Shown: in pieces, positions 57,330-64,000 of the stretch | Position numbering within the stretch: position 1 is the first letter of the stretch | How the letters are laid out: the number at the start of each line of letters is the position of its first letter | NCBI RefSeq assembly: GCF_042453785.1 | Contig: NC_091665.1 | Location: forward strand, 23,837,501 to 23,901,500 | DNA length: 64,000 bases | From: Malus domestica | Taxonomy: Eukaryota; Streptophyta; Magnoliopsida; Rosales; Rosaceae | Direction: 5' to 3' | Notes under the pieces: model-generated | The model's input: the letters and a program-made list of their open reading frames with translations, nothing else | Databases searched by the model: none | What the model was told of the DNA's origin: nothing | Program-made: the position numbers and the translations under genes

Positions 57330-58257
57330 TTTTTTCTTCTTTCTTCTTGGTGGAATCTTTATTGTTCACCTTCTCTTAATTATATATTTGGCACTAATGT
57401 AAGTTAATCCTCTAATTTGTAATAATAATTGTGTGCTAATTAACGAGGAAAGTTACCCCAACTTTCTCTTCATGTAAAACCCTAACCTTCAAATGAATGA
57501 ATGTGCCTCTCCGAGTGTGTTGATATATTTGACTTTTGGCAAAAATGACCTTTCGCTTTGAAAGAAGGTGGTGGTATGGTAGGTCAAACTGTCCTTTCGC
57601 TTTGTTCTTTTTTTTATTTGTGCATTTATTTTAAGAAGAAAATTGTTGCAAATCGCGTGTCAATTTTCCCTTTTTTAATATTCAAATTAAGTTACTTTCA
57701 TCAACTAAAAAGACTAATAAAAAGAATAGAGACCCCAAAAAAACCAACTTTAGAAAATATAAAAAGCCCAAAAAGGAGCCAGCTCATAACAAAAGGACTC
57801 ATAAATTTGGAGAGAAAAACAGCAGCCACCACCAAGTCATATGTGCCTCCATCACAAGGCACCATCAAGAGAATGAACCAACGAAACAATTGGATCAACA
57901 AAAAAATGGAGGTGAGTAAGTCCCTCGCGCAATGTGCACTTTCATAATTCTATAAAATATTGCTAGAAGCACTTTAAAAATCACCCAAGACCAAAATGCA
58001 CTGCCAAAGAGAGACACCCGGTAGGTTGAGTAGCGAAGGTTGATGGTTTAAGACTCAGTGACATGAAACAACAATTGAGTAGGAGAGCGGAGTGAAAGCC
58101 CAGAGACAAGCTGATAAAATTGAGACAAAAGCTCAGACAAGGGCACCAAAACAAGGGCTGAGGCTAATAAGAGAAGATAAATAAAGACTATAATGATCGC
58201 CGACTCCAACCCTAAGATTAGAAACAAAGAGAGAGATAATCTTAGGTCATAAGATGT

Positions 58258-58341
58258 GAGTTAGTAGGGGCATTTGTCAATTTTCATTGGTATCATCTAA
58301 ATTTGAGTTAGTAGGGGCATTGTCAATTTTCATTGTTTTTA
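58258..58341 (+). repeat. Short tandem duplication (about 32-bp core)
   Basis: The core 'gagttagtaggggcatt' followed by 'gtcaattttcattg' occurs twice, separated by about 15 bp. Confidence 0.85.
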
Positions 58342-58576
58342 ATCACTTTTGTAGACAATAGGTTGGCCACAGTATTGACTAATGAGTCGACTCGCACTTT
58401 ATTGAACTGATGATCAATGGGTAAGTCTAAACCTATTCAAAATGACAACGAGAAAATCTAATGTGCGATCCAATACACTTTCTTGTGTATCAAATACTCG
58501 TGGATAAAAGTTGAAAAATGTTAGATTGCTCTTGATGCATAAGGGTTTTTTCTTCTTCTTAATGTACTTTAATGTA

Positions 58577-58577
<1 letters not shown>

Positions 58578-58607
<30 letters not shown>

Positions 58608-58608
58608 T
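58578..58608 (+). repeat. (AAT)n microsatellite
   Basis: About ten uninterrupted ataat-phase trinucleotide units. Confidence 0.9.
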
Positions 58609-59714
58609 TGTAAGACAAAATTATGGTAAAAACAAAGAGAGGTATGTAAGAAATTAAAAAAGAACCGTAAAAATTAGCTCCCTTATAAAAGTATAGTGAT
58701 TACAAGTAAAGAGCTCAAATTTCATTTTGTCATTAAGGGGAGATGAAGGATAGGCATCTTCCAACTCCTCATATATTATCACCAACTTAAACACTTATTT
58801 CAAATAGAAATTTGGGTCCCATGGACGCATTCAAGTAAAACGTTTAATCTCAAACTACGCCTATGCAATTTAGAGTTCCCACTAATATACATCATTTAGA
58901 CGATCACTTTTCCAACATGGGACGATTGTATTTGATCCACAATTCCTAAAAGGACGAAGCAAAAAGAAGTTGGGCATTGATGATATGATGTCATGTATTG
59001 CCATCTTCTTGTTAACTTTATCTTGTGAAACTCTTGTTAGTTGTTACCACCCTCCTTTGTTTGTTGTAATGTCAATAATTTCTTTGGGCGCTGATATATT
59101 GATTTACTACATTTTGTATCATATCTTTGGGCTGTTGCAACCACCAGAATCACACCACAATTATTTGAGTGGCATGCCTTGTGCCAACTGCTAACAAGCC
59201 AATCATGACCATCATTTTTTTTAATATTTAAGCTACGAAGTTAAACCTTTCAATTATAATTTAATAAATCTATCATTCGGCAAAAAAAAAAAAAAAAAAT
59301 CATAACCTTTTACATGAAATTAGGATACTAGCTTCCAAATTTTTATGTAATTACTCATTTGGTTTCTTTTTTCCTGTACGTTTTTTTTTCGGAAATTATT
59401 GGTTTGGTATGAGGATAATTATGCATTGGGGCCTAGTTCTTTCCAAAAGAAAACTATATTAGATCTTATCAAATAAGGAACTGTGATATTACTATTGTAA
59501 GTTACACTAAGAGAACGAAAAAAAATGCCTTCACTCATAAAACAATGAGGTGAAGATGGAGATACTTTCCACCAAGCAATAACACTTGCACTTTGTTATT
59601 GAAAGATACTATAACAAATCAGAAAACTAATAAAAATGATTTTAAAATTTTAAATTTTAACTAAAATAGTAACTTTATTTAATAGTTATGACAAAATGCC
59701 ATATTAATAGTAAA

Positions 59715-59828
59715 TTATTATTAGTACTCCAAAATCTCATTCTACACTCTTCAAAAATGTATTTTTCTTTCTAATTATAAAATTTTTTAAATGTCAAATA
59801 AGATTTTTGAAATACTAATAACAATTCC
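59715..59828. mobile_element. MITE copy A of a ~115-bp family
   Basis: The ends 'ttagtactccaaaatctcat' and (reverse complement) 'ttagtatttcaaaaatctta' are inverted. It matches copies at 60,160-60,271 and 63,072-63,188. No coding capacity. Confidence 0.75.
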
Positions 59829-60088
59829 TTATTAATAAGTCTATTAAAATTGATCCGACTGCTAATTTTTTTTCTCTCTTGTTCATTTCCCACCCGGCCC
59901 CACCCCTCACTCCTTCTTTTTCTTTCTCTTCTCTTTTCTCTCACCCCTCTCTCTTCTTTTACCCGGCCCCACTTCCTCTCTTTCTTTCGTTCTCCTCTCC
60001 CCTCGTCCACTTCTCTTTTCATTCCCCTCTCCCTTCTTATACCTGGACCCACCCCACTTTCTCACTTTATATGTGTGTGTATATATAT

Positions 60089-62057
60089 GTAAATTATTAT
60101 ATTTTACCATCTCATCTTTAAATTATGTAACAATCGCATATCACATTTTTTTCAAGAAATTGTTATTGACATTTCAAAAATCTTATTCTAGACTCTAACA
60201 TTTCTATATTTGGAAAGAAAAATACACTTGTGAGTAGTGTAGAATGAGATTTTTGAAGTGCCAATAACACTTTACTTTTTTTAAACAATATAATACTATA
60301 TATTAACTTATGAATTCATTGCAATGTCAGACATTCGTCATTTTTTTTGTTAATTTTTATGTCAAATGTTGACGTAGGAGGTGCATGACCCACTCATTCG
60401 CCCAACTGGAACTCCAAATTGACTTTATTAAAAACGTAGATCCTCCTATTGATTGACACGTGGAATTGAGAACAAATTGAAAGAAAAAAAAATTGAAAAA
60501 CTGCTCAACAAAAACTGGGCTAAACATTGTGGTCATGGTGCAACGGAGCCAAGATTTTTTTCTTGGGAGGGCTAGTTGAAAATAGTACTATAAAAACATA
60601 TGTTTATTTTTTTGCTTATATAAAATATATAATAATTAATATAAAAGAACAACAATATAATATAAACTATTCTCAAAATCATAACCTTAACCGATAAATT
60701 CAAGGACCATATATATAATTAACCTACTAATTAAATCAAGAATAAGTAAATAAAGAGATTAAGAACGTACCAAAGGTGACATTCATTGAAAAATTGCAAC
60801 GGAAAGTCAGGAATTGCGGAAATAGGGATTTAATTGTGTATTTAAAGAACTTATTAATCTTTTCTTAAGTAAGAAGCACGGAGGCTAAATTACATAGGGT
60901 AAATGATCTTTTTCTTTGAAGAATAGAATAAATAGGGATTGGAGATATAACTAATTTATAATTTTTAGCATAAAACTAATATTTACTACTTCTCCTCTAC
61001 TAAATATACATTAAATAATAATATGTATTGAAATTGACTAGGCTATAAGCATGAGTTTACAAAAGAATAGATCTATTCACAAACTCATTTTTACTTCCAA
61101 CACAGCCTTATTAATATTTTTTTAGTGATCATTTTCAATTCATTCGATCCGAACAATTGACAATTAAGAGAAATGTGTAAGAATTAAAAATGAGTGCGTA
61201 GATAATATTACCTTTACATAAAACCTCTCTGGGCTACAACCCACCTTAACCTTGTGGGTGGCTACGCCATTAAATTATGGTGCTGCTGTGGTTTGTGTTC
61301 ACAGTGCCAAAACCACCCACCAATCATAAACTATCTCAAATAGCAGAATGAAGCAACAAAGACAAAAATCCTTAAACATGCATAATGAAGCAACAAAAAC
61401 AAAAATCCTTACTTTCCTTATCTTAATCCATCAAACAAAGCAAAAATAACACCAATTTCACAGCTTTACTAAAAAATCAGAAACCCCAACAAGCTAAAAT
61501 CCCTAATTTTTCAAATTTATACACTATTGATCGCGACTGCGACGACTGCAACGATGAGGGTGACGGTGTGTGCAAGATGACTGCAGGTTATTAATCTCGC
61601 CAGAAAACAATGAGCACTTCAGGCACGACTGAGGGAGACAGAATAATCGAGGAAGACAATGCCTCGAAATGGCGTCATTGTTATCTTCAGTCGACAAATC
61701 AACACTACTGGTGGTGGGACCAGCGACATCGAAAGACGTGTGGGCTTGCGAGCTCCAGTCGATTCGGAACGGCGGGATGGAGGTTGTGATCGGATTCGGA
61801 GAATAAGGGGTTGAGAGATCTCCCTGGTGGGAGAAAGAGGGTTTTTTTTCATTAATTTTTTTAGAAAAAAATCTTAATTTATTAATATTTAATTAAATTT
61901 TTAATCCACTCACATGTCACATTAGCATTTAATAGGAAATTTGACAGAGATTTGATATTGCAATGAATTAGTAAGTATATGTATAACACTGCAATGTTTT
62001 AAAGACAAGATACGAGATTGTTATGCAATCCAAAGTTAAGGTGGTAAAACATAATTT
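60089..62057. mobile_element. Long-TIR element (MULE-like) with a MITE nested in its left arm
   Basis: The left arm (about 60,089-60,410, excluding the nested 112-bp MITE) and right arm (about 61,860-62,057) are inverted copies of roughly 200 bp. Shared segments are gtaaattat..ttttacca, 'aattcattgcaat' and 'tgtcacatt..catttaatag' equivalents. The interior is non-coding or degenerate; a 77-codon minus ORF (61852-61619) is Ser/Arg/Pro-rich and of unknown meaning. No clean 9-bp duplication was found. Confidence 0.72.
60160..60271. mobile_element. MITE copy B, nested in the long-TIR element
   Basis: It starts tgttattgacatttcaaaaa and its reverse complement starts tgttattggcacttcaaaaa, near-perfect TIRs. 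It interrupts the left arm of the 60,089-62,057 element, whose homology with the right arm resumes directly after it. Confidence 0.82.
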
Positions 62058-62221
62058 ACCCTATTTATGTAAATATATCTTATAAGATTAGAACTTGTTT
62101 TGTCAAATTTTAAAAGATTAGATTGAAATTATTATCAAGTGTAATTGTCTAAAAAAAGCACGTTTTTTTTTAAAGTATAATGTTATAAATTATTTGTATA
62201 GAAGTAGTGTTACACTCTCTT

Positions 62222-62480
62222 ACAATAGTGTCACTATCTAGAAGCGGTGACCACTATTTATAGAAGTAGAGATATCGTTTTTAGAAATAGTGTCACTGTT
62301 TCTAGGAATGATGACATCGTTTATAGAAATTGTGGCACCGGTTTTAGAAATAGTGTCATTGTTTTTAAGAATGGTGTCATGGTTTCTAGAAATAGTACAA
62401 CTGTTCCTAAAAATAGTGTCACCGATTTTAGAAATAATGTTAATGTCTTTAAAAATAGTGTCCCCATTTCTGAAAAAACT
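62222..62480 (+). repeat. 21-bp tandem repeat, about 12 units
   Basis: A unit like 'tttttagaaatagtgtcac' repeats with a 21-bp period. Because the period is a multiple of three, several frames on both strands stay open (62247-62495 and 62290-62511 plus, 62534-62238 minus) and read as 7-residue repeats such as RNSVTVS, RNDDIVY, RNSVIVF. There is no strong start context and no flanking exon structure. Confidence 0.85.
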
Positions 62481-63071
62481 AAAAAAGTTGACTAATATAA
62501 TAAGAAAATGACTTAAATTTTCATTAGTTTTCACACAAATATATTATTTTTAAGAAACAAAATTTCTATTAATGAAATCCTATCAAAAGTATTTTTATTA
62601 AATTTTTATTAATAATAGCAAAAAAAAGGAAGGGAGGAATGAGTGACATGTGTCATGAGAGAAAGAAAAGAGATAATAGTGATAAGTGAAAGAGTAGAGA
62701 AAGATGATGGTGATAGGTGAAAGAGTAGAGAGATATTGGTGAGAGTTAAAGAGGAAAGACACGTGTCAGCTTTTTTTTAGATTTCTTTTATTATATTAAA
62801 CTTTCGTCATTTTTATTAAAATTCAAGTCGTTTTCATCAAATAATGTTATTAGGTAATGTTTTGTTATTAAAAAGTTTGAAGAAACTGTTTTCATTAAAG
62901 CTCCTATAATAAATTTAGTTTATTATTACTATTCTTTTGTCATTCCATTAGAGCCTTATCATTTAATCTGTGAATAATTAGCAACGTAAATGTGATTGCC
63001 CTTTCTACTAGACGGATTGGAACTTGCTTTACAAGTCAGAAATGCAATGATAAATAAAATTTATCTAGGGA
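62481..63071. other. AT-rich intergenic DNA with a purine-rich block
   Basis: At 62,630-62,765 a purine-rich stretch repeats 'gtgataagtgaaagagtaga' twice in diverged form. Nothing coding. Confidence 0.5.
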
Positions 63072-63188
63072 ATTGTTATCAACACTTCAAAAATCTTATT
63101 ATGCACTCCGTATTTTCTATAATTAAAATAAAATAAAATAAACTTGTAAGGAGTGTAGATAAAATTTTTGGAGTGCTAAAAACAGTTA
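63072..63188. mobile_element. MITE copy C
   Basis: It has the same inverted ends as copies A and B (ttatcaacacttcaaaaat and, reverse-complemented, tttagcactccaaaaatttt) with an (aaaat)n-rich centre. It directly precedes the LTR start. Confidence 0.75.
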
Positions 63189-63189
63189 C

Positions 63190-63613
63190 TAACACACCCT
63201 AACCCGAATCAGGACATGCTGGCCATCACGTGAGGGTGACGTAGCCATGTGTATAGTGCATAAGCAATAATGATAATAGAGAATACGAATAAATGAAAAC
63301 CAACTCATAAGAGTACTAGTTAAGACAAGTGCTAGAATATGTGTGAATATAAAATCAGAGCGTAAGTAGCCTAAGTTCAGTTCAGAAAATAAGTACTAAT
63401 TAAACGACACCCAAAGATGCCTTACATTTGTGATAGTATGTCAGAACCTCCAATCAATCCTTGTGAGCCACCAACGAACAAGCTTATCTAAAACCTGGAG
63501 GGATGCAAAATAGAAAGTGTGAGTGGGCAAAAACAAAGTTTTTCAAAACCATTTCATTTATCAAATGCTCTAACCTCTCGCCGTAAAACATGTATAAATT
63601 TTCCAGAAATGGA

Positions 63614-63655
<42 letters not shown>

Positions 63656-64000
63656 CAAATCATGCTTCACATATCCATATTCATAAGTATGCCATGCCAA
63701 ATATATAACAGAATGAGTAACTCAGGTAAAAATAAGTTCATGGAAAACATCATATTAGCCGGAATTCCTGTAGAGGTCTGTACAGTTGAATTCATAGTTC
63801 ATTAGACAATATAGCTGGAGTCACAGCAAGTGACCTATACGGCAGTACACTGCACACGAGTCAGAACCACTGTAAAGGTCTGTACGACAAGACTGAGTGT
63901 AATATAGTTATGCTCAATGCTATACTCTCATGATAGTTGTGCGATAAATCACTAGTCACCTACGAGTCGGACCACCTATAATGGTCTGTACAACAAGACT
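63190..64000. repeat. Start of a long gypsy-type LTR, cut by the window end
   Basis: The sequence from 'taacacaccctaacccgaat' resembles long LTRs I remember from Rosaceae gypsy elements. Within it, a motif 'gtctgtac..caagact' recurs at about 63,776, 63,878 and 63,984, showing an internal repeat of about 105 bp. No coding domain is reached inside the window. Confidence 0.5.
63615..63653 (+). repeat. (TA)n microsatellite
   Basis: About 19 uninterrupted dinucleotide units within the LTR-like sequence. Confidence 0.92.

Larger units (their letters stand above)
57330..59714. other. Intergenic DNA
   Basis: There is no gene I can support. The ORF at 57558-57947 is Lys-rich and low in complexity. 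The stretch contains an (AAT)n microsatellite and one short tandem duplication, listed separately. Confidence 0.45.

Noticed and set aside
57558..57947. 129-codon ORF
   Set aside because: Lys/Arg-rich with no domain, poor start context and no splice or promoter support.
59850..60121. ORFs of about 80-93 codons on both strands
   Set aside because: CT-rich low-complexity sequence; frames on both strands are open only because of composition.

Overview
This window looks like plant nuclear DNA from a woody eudicot. Its four host genes have plant intron-exon structure (GT-AG introns, AT-rich introns) and close similarity to Arabidopsis-type families. The rest is mostly layered LTR retrotransposons, MITEs, SINEs and DNA transposons. 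Several repeat types resemble those I remember from apple and pear, so Rosaceae (Maleae) is my best guess. That placement is from memory and was not tested.

Layout. Positions 1-21,200 are transposon-dominated. They hold the end of a long LTR (1-1,956), a long-inverted-repeat element (2,555-3,722), a LINE 3' end (4,811-5,293), a complete but decayed hAT transposon (5,539-9,141, 8-bp target duplication), and a TRIM with three LTRs and two internal units (9,293-10,208). They end with a 10.5-kb Ty3/gypsy element of the Tat (dual RNase H) type (10,650-21,171). That element sits inside a small MITE-like repeat and is itself interrupted by a 1.73-kb solo LTR (14,037-15,766). Positions 21,200-30,500 hold a textbook SINE, a 1.16-kb hAT-like element carrying what looks like a captured host-gene fragment, a 55-bp minisatellite, and an internally deleted copia (SIRE-like) element with gag and the start of protease.

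The gene-bearing half has four genes, all on the plus strand: a membrane-anchored cyclophilin (CYP21-4 type, 30,617-33,509), a choline-transporter-like membrane protein (38,519-41,678), the proteasome ubiquitin receptor RPN10 (48,838-52,210) and an actin-depolymerizing factor (ADF5/9 type, 55,715-56,911). I could assemble complete exon sets with open reading frames for all four. They are unrelated housekeeping or cytoskeletal genes and show no sign of a cluster. Between them lie a stack of MITEs directly upstream of the transporter (34,182-38,205, several nested at the same target site) and a complete-length but decayed PIF/Harbinger transposon (42,242-47,432) with both of its usual genes. The last 7 kb (57,300-64,000) is non-genic: a MITE family in at least three copies, a long-TIR element with one of those MITEs nested in its arm, a 21-bp tandem repeat open in several frames, and the start of another LTR.

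I found no convincing new biological system such as a defence island, CRISPR array or unusual gene cluster. The most informative observations are the exact target-site duplications, which let the insertion order be read, the gene-fragment capture in the hAT-like element, the multi-LTR TRIM, the CACGTG array inside the Harbinger element, a NAGNAG acceptor in RPN10 and a strong-context upstream ORF before the cyclophilin start.
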